From positions 248,001-312,000 of the forward strand of contig CAZIVP010000003.1 of the NCBI GenBank assembly GCA_964542915.1: 64,000 nt of DNA, written 5' to 3'. This document shows positions 46,219 to 56,118 of the stretch, piece by piece. The notes beneath the pieces were generated by a model. The model searched no databases. It was not told where the DNA came from and saw only the letters and a program-made list of their open reading frames with translations. Both the position numbers and the translations under genes were made by a program. The stretch's first letter is position 1. Every line of letters begins with the position of its first letter. Origin of the DNA: CAZIVP01 sp964542915 (lineage in GTDB: Bacteria; Calditrichota; Calditrichia; Calditrichales; Calditrichaceae).

Positions 46219-46650
46219 TTAATGGTTTAAATACGCATCCAGAAAACGGCGGGTTTCGGAGTACAAATCCAAATCCCGCCATTCGTTTTTATGAACCCAG
46301 CGCGCTTCCTGAGCATCGTCCGCAGCTTTGATTTGGCCGCCCAAATAATCGGCCTTCATATCGATAATCACGTAGTGGTAACGTATTCGACCCGCTTCGT
46401 CGCGATCGATCATATCAAACACATAAACCACGGAGCCGGCCTTTATGTGAATGCCGGTCTCTTCCAAAACTTCGCGCTCCGCCGCCTCATGCAACCGTTC
46501 TCCGGCCTTCAGGCCTCCGCCCGGTATCGCCCAATAACCTGCAGCGGGCGGGTATTTGCGCTTAACAAGCAAAACGTGATCGTCCTTAATAACCAGGGCG
46601 CCCACGCCAACCCTTGGCAACGCAGCTCTTTCCTCTTGAATATTCGTCAC
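46219..46650 (-). CDS. Nudix hydrolase
   Basis: 143 residues, a single Nudix domain. The Nudix box GGGLKAGERLHEAAEREVLE, then ETGI, matches GX5EX7REUXEEXGU. RVGVGALVIKDDHVLLVKRKY leads in and YWAIPGGG precedes the box. The group hydrolyses nucleoside diphosphates linked to X, and ADP-sugars or dinucleotides are common substrates. The specific substrate is unknown. Cytoplasmic. It is followed 21 nt later by the S9 peptidase gene. Confidence 0.93.
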   Translation of the reverse strand: MTNIQEERAALPRVGVGALVIKDDHVLLVKRKYPPAAGYWAIPGGGLKAGERLHEAAEREVLEETGIHIKAGSVVYVFDMIDRDEAGRIRYHYVIIDMKADYLGGQIKAADDAQEARWVHKNEWRDLDLYSETRRFLDAYLNH

Positions 46651-47025
46651 CCTTTTTGCATCCCTGATATGTTGTAATTTAACAGAACAATATATTCAAT
46701 TAATGTTTTATTCGCCAATGAATACCGTTGTGGTTTTCATTTTGCAATGGTTTAAAGACATTACGTAATTGTATGGTTTTAGTTTATTCGCTCCGCTATA
46801 CCTCTTATATTGAATGTTCCAAATTGTTTATCCCACGGCTCGACAAGCGACGTGTTCATTCTTACTGCGCAGACAGGCCCTTACCGACCATTACGAACGC
46901 CTGCGTAATATCATTTGATGTGCATGGCATTGCACGGTTTGAGAAGGGACGCAACAGTCGGCCGGCGGCGGGTTCTTAAAAGAGATAAAAAGCCCGGGAA
47001 GAGCTCCCGGGCTGTGGTGGTTCGT
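46651..47025. other. Intergenic region; only a terminator recognised
   Basis: 375 bp. It contains the malic-enzyme terminator at 46986-47013. The rest shows no gene, operator or repeat that I can support. Confidence 0.5.
46986..47013 (-). terminator. Rho-independent terminator of the malic enzyme gene
   Basis: A perfect 9-bp stem AGCCCGGGA / TCCCGGGCT (46991-46999 and 47005-47013) closes a 5-nt loop. On the minus strand it is followed by TTTTTATC. It begins 13 nt after the stop. Confidence 0.88.
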
Positions 47026-49275
47026 TTATTTAACATTGACGCTGGCAATGGCGCTCATACGCACGATCGTATCGACATCGCAATGGCGCTGCAAAACATG
47101 AACGGAATTATCCAGACCGACCAGAATGGGTCCGATCGCTTCGGCTCCGCCCAGTTTCGCCATCAATTTATAGGCGATGTTGCCTGCTTCCAGCGAGGGG
47201 AAGATCAAGACATTGGCGCGTTTTTTCAAATCGTTGAAATCGTAAATGCGGTTGAGCAGATCTTCATCCACCGCCGGATCCACCTGCATTTCGCCGTCAA
47301 TCGGAAGGTCGGGTCGTTTCTGCTTTACAATACGGGCCGCTTCGGCCACCTTGTTCGTCAGAGGATGGCGCACGCTTCCGAAATTGCTGAAGGAGATCAT
47401 TGCAATCCGAGGTTCGATTTCAAAGGTGTGTCGTACTTCATCGGCAGACAAGATGGCAATTTCGGCCAGCGTCTCGGCGGAAGGTACGATATTGACCGTT
47501 GTATCGGCAAAGAACATCATGTCGTCTTCCATCACCATGGCATACAAACCGGCCACAATGCGTTTTTCTTTCTCTACCTCCAGAATTTGCAGAGCCGGAC
47601 GAATCACTTCGGGATAATAGTGATTGACGCCCGATAACATACCGTCGGCGTCGCCCATGCGCACCATCATCACCGAGAGTGCATTAGCGTCATTCCGTAG
47701 AATGCGCTGGCAGGCGGTATAGGTAAGCCCTTTGCGGTTGCGCAGACGATATAATTCCTGGGCGTACAGTTCGTGTTTGCGACAATTCAATGGATCCACA
47801 ATGGAAGCGCCGCCGATATCCACATTATGGTTTTTGGCGCGTTCTTTTATGGCATCGGGATTACCGATTAGAATGGGATCGGCGATATCCTCTTCCAATA
47901 GAATTTGAACTGCGCGCAAAATCTGTAGTTCTTCGCCTTCGGCAAAAACCAGGCGGCGTTTACGCATTTTAGCTTTATCAATGACAAATCGCATTACTTC
48001 ATACGAGCGTCCCAAATGGCTTTCGAGCAGATTGCGATAGGCTTCCCAATCTTCGATTGGTTGCCGGGCCACGCCGGTTTGAACCGCCGCTTTAGCAACC
48101 GCCATGGCTTCCCAGATTAGTACACGTGGATCGAACGGTTTGGGAATGATATACTCCCTGCCAAATCGGATCGGCTTGCCGCCGTAGGCTTTTATGACCG
48201 AATCCGGTACATCTTCTTTTGCCAGATCCGCCAGGGCTTTGACGGCGGCAATTTTCATCTCTTCATTAATGGCTTTGGCCCGCACATCCAGAGCGCCACG
48301 GAAAATAAACGGAAAGCCCAGTACGTTGTTTACCTGGTTAGGGAAATCAGAGCGTCCTGTCGCCATCACGATGTCTTTGCGAACGGATAAAGCATCATCG
48401 TAAGTGATTTCCGGATCGGGATTAGCCATGGCAAAAATGATGGGATTATCATTCATGGATTTAACCATTTCTTTCGTAACCAACCCGCCGATGGAAACGC
48501 CGGCAAACACATCGGCGCCTTTCATCACATCTTCCAGAGAGGCCGCTTTATCGCCGTTGGCATAGCGCTCTTTATAAGGATTCATGCCCGCTTCACGACT
48601 GTGATATATCAAGCCTTTGGAATCGACCAGATACAGATTTTCCTTTTTGACGCCCAAACTGATATACAGATCGGCGCAGGCGATGCCGGCGGCGCCGGCT
48701 CCACTGAAAACGACTTTCACATCTTCGATCTTTTTACCCTGCAGCTCCAGAGCGTTCAATAAGGCGGCGCCCGAAATGATGGCCGTGCCGTGCTGATCGT
48801 CATGAAACACGGGTATGTTCATGGTGCGTTTGAGCGTCTCCTCGATGTAAAAACATTCCGGAGCCTTAATATCCTCGAGATTAATGCCGCCGAATGTGGG
48901 CTCCATCAGTTGTACGGCTTTAATAAACTCATCGGGATCTTTGGTTTTTAACTCAATATCAAATACATCCACATCGGCAAAACGTTTGAACAGAACGCCC
49001 TTGCCTTCCATAACCGGTTTTCCCGCTTCGGGGCCAATATCGCCAAGGCCCAGAACGGCGGTTCCGTTAGAGATGACCGCCACCAGATTGCCTTTGGCGG
49101 TATACTCGAATACCTGATTAAAATCCTTTTCGATGGCACGGCAGGGTTCGGCGACGCCGGGCGTATAAGCCAGGCTCAGGTCCCTTTGTGTGATGCACGG
49201 TTTCGTAGCCACAACCTCAATTTTACCTTTCCGTCCTTCGGAATGGTAACGTAGGGCCTCTTCTTTCCGGATCAT
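47026..49275 (-). CDS. maeB: NADP-dependent malic enzyme fused to phosphotransacetylase-like domain
   Basis: 749 residues from the ATG at 49275. It is chosen because AAGGAGG sits 6-12 nt before it; an upstream in-frame ATG at 49296 would place that ribosome site inside the gene. The malic N-domain shows LSLAYTPGVAEPC, FHDDQHGTAII and LGLGDIGPEAGKPVMEGK; the NADP Rossmann domain has FSGAGAAGIACADLY. Residues from about 415 on form a phosphate acetyl/butyryltransferase-like domain (FAEGEELQILRAVQILLEE; MFFADTTVNIVPSAETLAEI). In MaeB the fused domain is regulatory, usually not active. It converts malate to pyruvate, making NADPH. It has its own terminator and stands alone. Confidence 0.94.
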   Translation of the reverse strand: MIRKEEALRYHSEGRKGKIEVVATKPCITQRDLSLAYTPGVAEPCRAIEKDFNQVFEYTAKGNLVAVISNGTAVLGLGDIGPEAGKPVMEGKGVLFKRFADVDVFDIELKTKDPDEFIKAVQLMEPTFGGINLEDIKAPECFYIEETLKRTMNIPVFHDDQHGTAIISGAALLNALELQGKKIEDVKVVFSGAGAAGIACADLYISLGVKKENLYLVDSKGLIYHSREAGMNPYKERYANGDKAASLEDVMKGADVFAGVSIGGLVTKEMVKSMNDNPIIFAMANPDPEITYDDALSVRKDIVMATGRSDFPNQVNNVLGFPFIFRGALDVRAKAINEEMKIAAVKALADLAKEDVPDSVIKAYGGKPIRFGREYIIPKPFDPRVLIWEAMAVAKAAVQTGVARQPIEDWEAYRNLLESHLGRSYEVMRFVIDKAKMRKRRLVFAEGEELQILRAVQILLEEDIADPILIGNPDAIKERAKNHNVDIGGASIVDPLNCRKHELYAQELYRLRNRKGLTYTACQRILRNDANALSVMMVRMGDADGMLSGVNHYYPEVIRPALQILEVEKEKRIVAGLYAMVMEDDMMFFADTTVNIVPSAETLAEIAILSADEVRHTFEIEPRIAMISFSNFGSVRHPLTNKVAEAARIVKQKRPDLPIDGEMQVDPAVDEDLLNRIYDFNDLKKRANVLIFPSLEAGNIAYKLMAKLGGAEAIGPILVGLDNSVHVLQRHCDVDTIVRMSAIASVNVK

Positions 49276-49623
49276 GTAATCCTCCTTCAATTTCAATAGA
49301 ATGATCTTGTCAGTTCAAAATGAGCGTTAACGGCCCCGCTGACAAAACGAAGCACAATAACACTTTGTGTGTTTTCGTCAAAAACAACATTTCCTATTTA
49401 TGAATATAATAATTTTTTCACAAAAAATCAGAATAGAATTTAAAAAAGTATCGCTTCAATAACATTTGCCTTCGGAAGGAAAACGTTCGGCAGGTGCTTG
49501 AAAGGTTTAAACCCTTGTGTGTACAGAAAAACATTTAAGGAGGGGAAAACTAAAAATGAATCAGCCACAACCAAATCGTTCACTTCTTTTGCTGAACGGA
49601 TTTTGTTTGACCCGAATGATCAT
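49276..49623. other. Intergenic region, no gene supported
   Basis: 348 bp between the NtrC-like regulator's stop and the malic enzyme start, both on the minus strand. On the plus strand AAGGAGGGG (49538) precedes an ATG at 49556, but the frame quickly enters the antisense of the regulator (see rejected list). Confidence 0.45.
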
Positions 49624-50976
49624 TTATGACGTTTTTATATTCAATTCATCCATCTTACGGTATAGCGAAGAAAGGCTGATATCCAGCACGCGTGCGGCTT
49701 CTTCCTTGTTATTGTTGTATTTTTTCAAAACATGGGCGATATGCTCGCGCTCAAAAGCCGCCACGGCGTCTTTCAAACGATCCGACGTCGGAGCTGCGTA
49801 TTCCACATCCACCATATTGGGCGGTAAATCTTTTTTGGTTATGTATTCCCCTTCCGACAGGATCAAAGCCCGTTCGATCACATTTTCAAGCTCCCGAATT
49901 CCGCCCTTGTAGGGATAATTCATCAAAATGCGCATCGTTTCGTTGTCGGCGTTAATGACGTTGCGGTTGAGTTCCGTGTTGTATTTGCGAATGAAGTGTT
50001 CCACCAGCAAGGGGATATCTTCGCGCCGCTCATTGAGTGAAGGAAGCCGGATCTCAACCACGTTGAGGCGGTAATACAAATCGTCGCGAAACGTACCCTG
50101 ATCCACGGCCTCCATTAAATCGCGGTTGGTGGCCGCAATAATGCGCACATCGATTTTAATGGGCGAGGCACTGCCCACCGGCTGAATTTCGGACTCTTCA
50201 ATGGCTCTCAGCAATTTCACCTGCAAGTGCAGCGGAATGTCTCCCACTTCATCCAGAAACAGGGTACCGCCGTTGGCCATTTTAAAATGCCCGTCTTTAT
50301 CGCGCACCGCTCCCGTAAACGAGCCTTTTTTATGTCCGAAAAATTCGCTTTCCATCAGGGTACCGACAACCGCCCCGCAATTAATGGGCACAAAGGGTTT
50401 GTTTTTGCGATCGCTGTTGTAATGAATGGCGCGCGCCACCAGTTCTTTACCCGTGCCGCTTTTACCGGTGATCAATACGTTGCCTTTAGTCTTCGCCACC
50501 TTTCGGATCAGCTCAAAGACATTTTGCATTTGCGGACTTTTACCGACGATATTGCTGAAATTATAGCGATCTTCGACCTCCCGCCGCAGAGCCTGATTTT
50601 CCAGTACAAGTTCCTTATGCTTTAGCAGGCGTTTTATTTTCAGCAAAACATCTTCAAAATCGAATGGCTTGAGGATATAATCGTAAGCGCCCATTCGGAG
50701 TGCCTTGATCGCCGACTCTAAACTGGCGTGGGCTGTGATAATTACCACCGAGGTCTGCGGGCAGATATGCTGGCACTGCTCTACCAGTTCCATGCCGTCC
50801 ATTTCAGGCATTTTAAGATCGGTGATAATGATCTCATAGTCTTTCTCGTTTACCAGTTCCAGCGCCTCCTTGCCGTTAGAAGCCGTATCGGTTTCGTAGC
50901 CGTCGTCTTCCAGGACGGTCTTGATAGAATCGCGAATGGTGCGCTCGTCATCCACCACCAGGATGTTAGCTTTCAT
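49624..50976 (-). CDS. Sigma-54-dependent response regulator (NtrC family)
   Basis: 450 residues. A receiver domain (1-120) has acidic VVDDE, phosphoacceptor Asp53 in ITDLKMPEMDG, and Lys in YDILKPFDFEDV. The AAA+ domain (about 140-380) has Walker A GKSGTGKELVAR, Walker B GGTLFLDEVGDI, and arginine-finger regions. The sigma-54 loop reads GSFTGA rather than GAFTGA. A C-terminal Fis-type HTH is AFEREHIAHVLKKYNNNKEE, then AARVLDISLSSLYRKM. It activates RpoN promoters when phosphorylated. Its start overlaps the histidine kinase stop by 11 nt. I could not identify its target; no clear -24/-12 sequence was found nearby. Confidence 0.94.
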   Translation of the reverse strand: MKANILVVDDERTIRDSIKTVLEDDGYETDTASNGKEALELVNEKDYEIIITDLKMPEMDGMELVEQCQHICPQTSVVIITAHASLESAIKALRMGAYDYILKPFDFEDVLLKIKRLLKHKELVLENQALRREVEDRYNFSNIVGKSPQMQNVFELIRKVAKTKGNVLITGKSGTGKELVARAIHYNSDRKNKPFVPINCGAVVGTLMESEFFGHKKGSFTGAVRDKDGHFKMANGGTLFLDEVGDIPLHLQVKLLRAIEESEIQPVGSASPIKIDVRIIAATNRDLMEAVDQGTFRDDLYYRLNVVEIRLPSLNERREDIPLLVEHFIRKYNTELNRNVINADNETMRILMNYPYKGGIRELENVIERALILSEGEYITKKDLPPNMVDVEYAAPTSDRLKDAVAAFEREHIAHVLKKYNNNKEEAARVLDISLSSLYRKMDELNIKTS

Positions 50977-52696
50977 ATTCTGCTTCCTCCGTGTTCTCCG
51001 GAATTTTAATCGTAAAACGGCTGCCCTGGCCGATCACACTTTTTACTTCGATGGTTCCGCCAAAGTTTTTAACGATGCCATAACTGACTGACAGGCCCAG
51101 GCCCGTTCCTTTGCCCACCGCTTTGGTGGTAAAAAACGGTTCGAAAATTTTACTTATATTATCTTCAGGAATCCCCACGCCCGTATCCTCAAATTCCATA
51201 TAGATAAAATCCTCTTTCTGGTATGAACGCACATATATCTTACTTTTATCGCCTCCAAGGGCGTCCACGGCGTTAATCAAAATGTTGATAAAGACCTGCA
51301 GTAACTGGTCCGCCACCAGGTAGAGTTCCGGTAAATCTCTGCTTAAATCCAGTTCGATATCCACATGTTTGGCCCGGCGGTCATACTTAACGATACTCAC
51401 CGCGTTTTCGATCAACTCGTTGACGTTCACATAATTGGCTTCGTAACTGGAGGGCCGCGCAAAATCGACCAGTTCGCGAACGATCCTTGAAATACGATTG
51501 ATATTTTCGAGAATGGTGTTCAGATATTCCACCACGCTATCATCATCGCTTTTACGTTTGATCAACTGCGCCATGGATGAGATACTGGTAAGGGGATTGC
51601 CGATTTCATGTGCAACGCCGGCCGCCATAATACCTAAGCTGGCCATCTTTTCCTGATGTGAAATTTGAAATTGAGCTTCCCTCAACGCTTCGGTGCGTTC
51701 CTCGATCTTAGATTCCAGATTCGCGTAGGAATCCATCAATTTCTGGCGCATCAGTTCGAATTCATCGGCTAAGGTCTTCACCTCATTCCGCGTTTGAATT
51801 TTGATTGGCTGGCTTAACTCGCCCCGACCGATTTTTTTAACTTCCCGGATGAGGGAATGAATGGGATTGGTAATACGCCGGGAAAGGATGACGGCAATGA
51901 TCAGCATGAAAATACCGATGAAGACATTGGCGATGATTATTTCGAACAGAAAGCCCTTTAATTCCGCAAATATGCCCTCGGTCGATTTACGGGTTATTAG
52001 CTGCCATTCAGCATTAACCGGGCGCTCAACGCTCAGGTGTGCTCCTTCGGGCAGTAAGCGGCCGACCGACATCGCATCATTATTGATTTGGTCCTGAGCG
52101 CCGGTTACTGAAGAGCTGGCAGCCGTGTCCTGGCCGGAAGTGATATATAGCCGTTGGCGCCGGGAGTACAGAATGTGTTGCAGACCTGCATCATCGCTTT
52201 TTAGCAAAGGCATCCAAAAGCTACGATTCAGCTTTTGTATAACGTCGACCGTGTTCGTTAATGCGGTAACCAGATAAAACGCATCCTGTTCCTTATCGAA
52301 CCACCACGTACTTTTGAATGTTTCCGGCATAGACGCCGGCAATTGTGCACCGCTGCGATTGGTCAGCGTGTCGCCCTGTCCGGTGATCCAAAAGTCCCGG
52401 AATCCGGGCGAAGTTTCCAACATTTGCTTTAACTGGTTCACATCATGATTGGCCATCGTAAACCGCTTATAAATATCGGTTTCAAAACTCCGGATCCGGT
52501 CATGGATACGCGCCCGGGTAATGGCGTTTAAATCTTTTAAATGATTAAGATGGACTTCCCTAACCAGATCTTTGTTGAGGTAATAACCCAGAACGCTGAA
52601 GATGAAAAGCGGGATGTAGGCGAAAAGTAAAAAATATATGATAAACTGGCGGTTTAAGCCGTACCAATTCCTGACGCCATCTCTGTTTTTAAGCAT
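50966..52696 (-). CDS. Membrane sensor histidine kinase
   Basis: 576 residues from the ATG at 52696; a TTG at 52729 could add 11. Two membrane segments (about 17-40 and 255-280) bracket a periplasmic sensor of about 210 residues with no recognised family. HAMP follows (SRRITNPIHSLIREVKKIGR), then a coiled coil, HisKA with the phosphoacceptor in GVAHEIGNPLTS, and HATPase with N-box NILINAVDALGGD, G1 FEDTGVGIPED, F-box FEPFFTTK and G2 GKGTGLGLSVSYG. It phosphorylates the NtrC-type regulator, whose gene overlaps by 11 nt. The EIGNP class is common for NtrB/AtoS-like kinases. Confidence 0.92.
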   Translation of the reverse strand: MLKNRDGVRNWYGLNRQFIIYFLLFAYIPLFIFSVLGYYLNKDLVREVHLNHLKDLNAITRARIHDRIRSFETDIYKRFTMANHDVNQLKQMLETSPGFRDFWITGQGDTLTNRSGAQLPASMPETFKSTWWFDKEQDAFYLVTALTNTVDVIQKLNRSFWMPLLKSDDAGLQHILYSRRQRLYITSGQDTAASSSVTGAQDQINNDAMSVGRLLPEGAHLSVERPVNAEWQLITRKSTEGIFAELKGFLFEIIIANVFIGIFMLIIAVILSRRITNPIHSLIREVKKIGRGELSQPIKIQTRNEVKTLADEFELMRQKLMDSYANLESKIEERTEALREAQFQISHQEKMASLGIMAAGVAHEIGNPLTSISSMAQLIKRKSDDDSVVEYLNTILENINRISRIVRELVDFARPSSYEANYVNVNELIENAVSIVKYDRRAKHVDIELDLSRDLPELYLVADQLLQVFINILINAVDALGGDKSKIYVRSYQKEDFIYMEFEDTGVGIPEDNISKIFEPFFTTKAVGKGTGLGLSVSYGIVKNFGGTIEVKSVIGQGSRFTIKIPENTEEAEYES

Positions 52697-52961
52697 GGTA
52701 AATCCGCAAAGGTCGTAATGCTTGTACAATGATTTAAGCGCTTAAAGTATTATATTACGGAAAACTTTGCAAATGGCGGCCCAAACGTCATACCCTGCCA
52801 GCAGTGTACCATAGGATCGCCGCTTTTTATAAGTCTGGTAAAGTCCCGTCAATCCGAAATCGGGATTATGTGAAAACACCAAAAAATAGTTTGCGTGCCT
52901 TCGTAAGGATTGTTACATTTTGCACGATACCTGAGTACTAATTTACTTTTAAGGAGGTTTT

Positions 52962-53519
52962 ATGCGTAAGAACTGGTTATTATGGACACTAACCATCGTA
53001 TTAATGTGGTCGCTTTCTCTTTTTGCTCAGGAAGAAAAGAAAGAGAAGACCTTTATGTATGTTGGCGTAGATAAATGCAAAATTTGCCATATGAGCAGCA
53101 AGATCGGCAAACAGTACCAAATTTGGAAAGAGGGTCCCCATGCCAAGGCGCTGGAATCGTTGAGCAGCGAAAAATCCATGAAGTTCGCCAAGGAAAATGA
53201 CATTGCGGACCCGACCAAGGCGGATCAATGTCTGAATTGCCATGCAACCGCAGCCACCGTGGATAAAAAGCTTATCGACCCCAAAGGTAAACTTTCCATT
53301 GAAGAGGCTGTTTCTTGTGAATCGTGCCACGGACCGGGCAGTGAATACCGGGCTATGAGCGTCATGAAATCCCATGAAAAATCGTTGGCCAACGGCCTGG
53401 TCATGCCGACGGAAGAGGTATGCGTAACCTGCCACAATGAGGACAATCCCTTTCATAAACCGTTCAATTATGAAGAATATGTGAGCAAAGTTCAGCATCC
53501 CATTCCCAGCGGTGAATAA
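52962..53519 (+). CDS. Tetrahaem c-type cytochrome
   Basis: 185 residues, with AAGGAGG 5 nt before the ATG. Residues 1-22 are a signal peptide (WLLWTLTIVLMWSLSLFAQ). Four CxxCH haem sites lie at 39-43, 90-94, 119-123 and 154-158. HAKAL around residue 60 and KSHEKSL near 136-142 supply candidate distal His ligands. The layout is that of cytochrome c-554 / multihaem nitrate-reductase-associated families. It probably transfers electrons in the periplasm, but no reductase neighbour is present. It is divergent from the two-component genes (265 bp apart) and ends in a good terminator, so it is a single-gene unit. Confidence 0.93.
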   Translation: MRKNWLLWTLTIVLMWSLSLFAQEEKKEKTFMYVGVDKCKICHMSSKIGKQYQIWKEGPHAKALESLSSEKSMKFAKENDIADPTKADQCLNCHATAATVDKKLIDPKGKLSIEEAVSCESCHGPGSEYRAMSVMKSHEKSLANGLVMPTEEVCVTCHNEDNPFHKPFNYEEYVSKVQHPIPSGE

Positions 53520-53541
53520 GTCCATCCAAATATCATAATTT

Positions 53542-53572
53542 AAAGCCGTCTTCTTTTACGACGGCTTTTTTT
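53542..53572 (+). terminator. Rho-independent terminator of the tetrahaem cytochrome
   Basis: A perfect 9-bp stem AAAGCCGTC (53542-53550) with 53560-53568, 9-nt loop, then a run of seven Ts beginning within the stem. It starts 23 bp after the stop. Confidence 0.9.
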
Positions 53573-53631
53573 ATATCATCGTCGCCGTAATGACTTATTG
53601 GAATGATCACTGGCTTTAGAAAAGGATATTT

Positions 53632-55113
53632 ATGGAGCATTATGGATTTTGGTCGCTCTTACCTCCGCTTTTGGCCATCATTCTGGCGATTAAAACACGT
53701 CAGGTCTTCGTATCTCTTTTATTTGGCATCTGGATCGGATGGGTGATATTAAACAGCGGTAATGTCTTTATCGGGACGCTCGACACAGTCCAGGCCCTGG
53801 TCGATGTATTCAAAGACGCCGGCAATACCCGTACAATCATGTTCAGTTCTCTTGTGGGCGCCCTTATCGCCTACATTCAACGCTCCGGCGGGGTCGAAGG
53901 ATTTGTCCGCATTGTAAACCGATTCCTCCATTACCTCGAACAACGCCGACATACCAACAGCCGGCGCATTGTGCAATTGCTGGCCTGGGGCACCGGTTTT
54001 GTGATTTTTGTTGAATCCAGCATTAATGTGTTAACCGTCGGTTCCATATTCCGGCCCATCTTCGATCGTCTCAAAATTCCGCGGGAAAAACTGGCTTATA
54101 TCGGCGATTCCATCTCGGCGCCCACCTGTATTCTCATTCCGCTCAATGCCTGGGGAGCCTATATCATGGGATTATTAATCGCACAGGGCTTCTCCGATCC
54201 GTTGAATATTATGATTAAAGCCTATCCACTCAATTTTTATCCTTTGCTGGCAATGGCACTGGTTCTGATCGTCATCCTTTTGCAAAAGGATATCGGTCCC
54301 ATGCGCAAGGCCGAACATCGGGCGCGCACCACGGGTAAAGTTCTAGCCGACGGCGCGCGGCCGATGATCTCCAACGAAGTGATCGCGCTCGAAAAGAAAG
54401 ATCGAGTACACGCCAAAGCGCGAAACATGATTGTCCCGATTGCAACCATGGTATTTATGATGCCGGTCGGTCTGGTTTACACCGGTTGGCAGCAAGTGGA
54501 GGGTATTGCATCGATGTCGATGGGAAGCGCCGTATTCAAGGCGCTGGGAAACGGCTCCGGTTCAACGGCCGTCCTTTGGGCGGTTTTGACGGCGTTGCTG
54601 GTCAGCATCATCATGTATCGTGTTCAGGGCATATTCAAATTACAGGAAATTTTGGATTTAACGTTTAAAGGAATCGGCGGGCTGATTCCGCTTGCGCTTC
54701 TGATGATGCTTGCATTTGCCATCGGTCAGGTTTGCAATAATTTAGGCACGGGCGTCTTCACAGCGTCCCTGGCCAGGGAGTGGCTCAATCCCAACCTGAT
54801 CCCCTTGATCATATTTCTGGTCAGTTGTTTTATCGCATTCTCAACGGGAACCTCCTGGGGAACCTTTGCCATTATGATCGCCATCGGCATCCCCATGGCA
54901 GAAGCTATGAACGTCAGCATTCCGCTGGCCGTGGCGGCGGTGCTGGGCGGCGGTGTTTTCGGCGATCACTGTTCGCCCATTTCCGATACAACCATTATTT
55001 CGTCCATGGCATCGGCCAGCGATCATATCGATCATGTAAAAACGCAATTACCTTACGCCTTATTTGCCGGCGGCATGGCCGCCCTCTTTTATCTGATCGC
55101 CGGTTTCATCTAA
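53632..55113 (+). CDS. NhaC-family Na+/H+ antiporter
   Basis: 493 residues, about 12 membrane segments. The start reads MEHYGFWSLLPPLLAIILAI, and LVGALIAYIQRSGGVEGF follows. The conserved C-terminal motif GGGVFGDHCSPISDTTIISS (about 441-460) is diagnostic of the NhaC-like group, as is FSTGTSWGTFAIM. It exchanges Na+ for H+ across the inner membrane; some family members exchange organic ions, so the substrate is not certain. Ninety bp downstream the ABC transporter genes start, in the same direction but probably from their own promoter. Confidence 0.9.
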   Translation: MEHYGFWSLLPPLLAIILAIKTRQVFVSLLFGIWIGWVILNSGNVFIGTLDTVQALVDVFKDAGNTRTIMFSSLVGALIAYIQRSGGVEGFVRIVNRFLHYLEQRRHTNSRRIVQLLAWGTGFVIFVESSINVLTVGSIFRPIFDRLKIPREKLAYIGDSISAPTCILIPLNAWGAYIMGLLIAQGFSDPLNIMIKAYPLNFYPLLAMALVLIVILLQKDIGPMRKAEHRARTTGKVLADGARPMISNEVIALEKKDRVHAKARNMIVPIATMVFMMPVGLVYTGWQQVEGIASMSMGSAVFKALGNGSGSTAVLWAVLTALLVSIIMYRVQGIFKLQEILDLTFKGIGGLIPLALLMMLAFAIGQVCNNLGTGVFTASLAREWLNPNLIPLIIFLVSCFIAFSTGTSWGTFAIMIAIGIPMAEAMNVSIPLAVAAVLGGGVFGDHCSPISDTTIISSMASASDHIDHVKTQLPYALFAGGMAALFYLIAGFI

Positions 55114-55203
55114 TAACGAATCCCTTTGGCGCCGGACATAAATTGGCAGAAACAATCCGCCTCCCCTTACGTAACCATCTGCATAAGTGAAGGGACATAG
55201 ACT

Positions 55204-56109
55204 ATGTACGCCATAGAAACCCATCAACTCAGTAAACATTATTCCCGCGGAAAAGTAAAGGCTCTGCAAGAGGTATCGTTACAGGTACCGCAGGGCAAAA
55301 TTTACAGCCTTTTGGGGCCGAACGGCAGCGGCAAAACCACTCTCGTCAAAGTTTTACTGGGACTGGTGCATGCCACAAACGGCAAAGCTCATATCCTCGG
55401 AGAGGACATTCACGCGTCCTCCTGCCATGACCGTATCGGCTATCTTGCCGAGAATCATCATTTTCCGGGTTTTTTAACCGCCCGCGAAGTGCTTTACTAT
55501 TTTGGTCGAATGAGCCATATCCCGAAACCCGATTTACTGGAGCGCATCCCTAATTTATTGGAGATCGTAGCACTTTCGGAGTGGTCGGATGTCAAAATCC
55601 GCAATTATTCCAAAGGTATGATGCAACGCCTGGGCCTGGCCCACGCTCTGATTAACGGGCCCGATTTGATCTTTCTCGATGAACCCACCGACGGCATCGA
55701 CCCCATGGGCCGGCGCCAAATCCGGGACATTCTGATCGAGCTGCGTAATCAAGGCAAGACGGTTTTCGTTAATTCTCACCTTTTATCCGAGGTGGAGCGC
55801 ATGAGCGATGAACTGGCGATTCTAAAGAAGGGACGGGTGGTACGGAGCGGCTCGTTACAAGAGCTAATTGCATTGCAGGGAAGCTATCAAATTCAAATAA
55901 AAGGCGAAACCAAGCCCTTACAAACGCTTTGCCGGCAAATGAACCTCCCCTTTGAAAACAACCGCCATTTCACGGTACAGGTACAAAACGAGACGGAATT
56001 AAATACCCTCATCGATCGCATACGCAATGAAAATATCGAGATCAGGGCCATCATCCCGGAAAAAATTTCGCTGGAAGATTATTTTATCGATGTGGTCGAA
56101 CATACGTAG
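55204..56109 (+). CDS. ABC transporter ATP-binding protein
   Basis: 301 residues. Walker A is GPNGSGKTTLVK (about 39-50), the Q-loop region YLAENHHFPGF, signature YSKGMMQRLGLAHAL (about 139-153), Walker B LIFLDEPTDGIDP and switch His in VNSHLLSE. A C-terminal extension of about 80 residues, ending KISLEDYFIDVVEHT, is typical of drug- or NosF-like exporters. It powers the permease encoded 9 nt downstream. The substrate is unknown. The third gene of the cluster encodes a lipoprotein. Confidence 0.93.
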   Translation: MYAIETHQLSKHYSRGKVKALQEVSLQVPQGKIYSLLGPNGSGKTTLVKVLLGLVHATNGKAHILGEDIHASSCHDRIGYLAENHHFPGFLTAREVLYYFGRMSHIPKPDLLERIPNLLEIVALSEWSDVKIRNYSKGMMQRLGLAHALINGPDLIFLDEPTDGIDPMGRRQIRDILIELRNQGKTVFVNSHLLSEVERMSDELAILKKGRVVRSGSLQELIALQGSYQIQIKGETKPLQTLCRQMNLPFENNRHFTVQVQNETELNTLIDRIRNENIEIRAIIPEKISLEDYFIDVVEHT

Positions 56110-56118
56110 AGTTTTGCT

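Noticed and set aside
49556..49912. Plus-strand ORF after AAGGAGGGG (starting MNQPQPNRSLLLLNG)
   Set aside because: Beyond the first 20 codons it is simply the antisense of the response regulator; no family features. A short leader peptide cannot be excluded.
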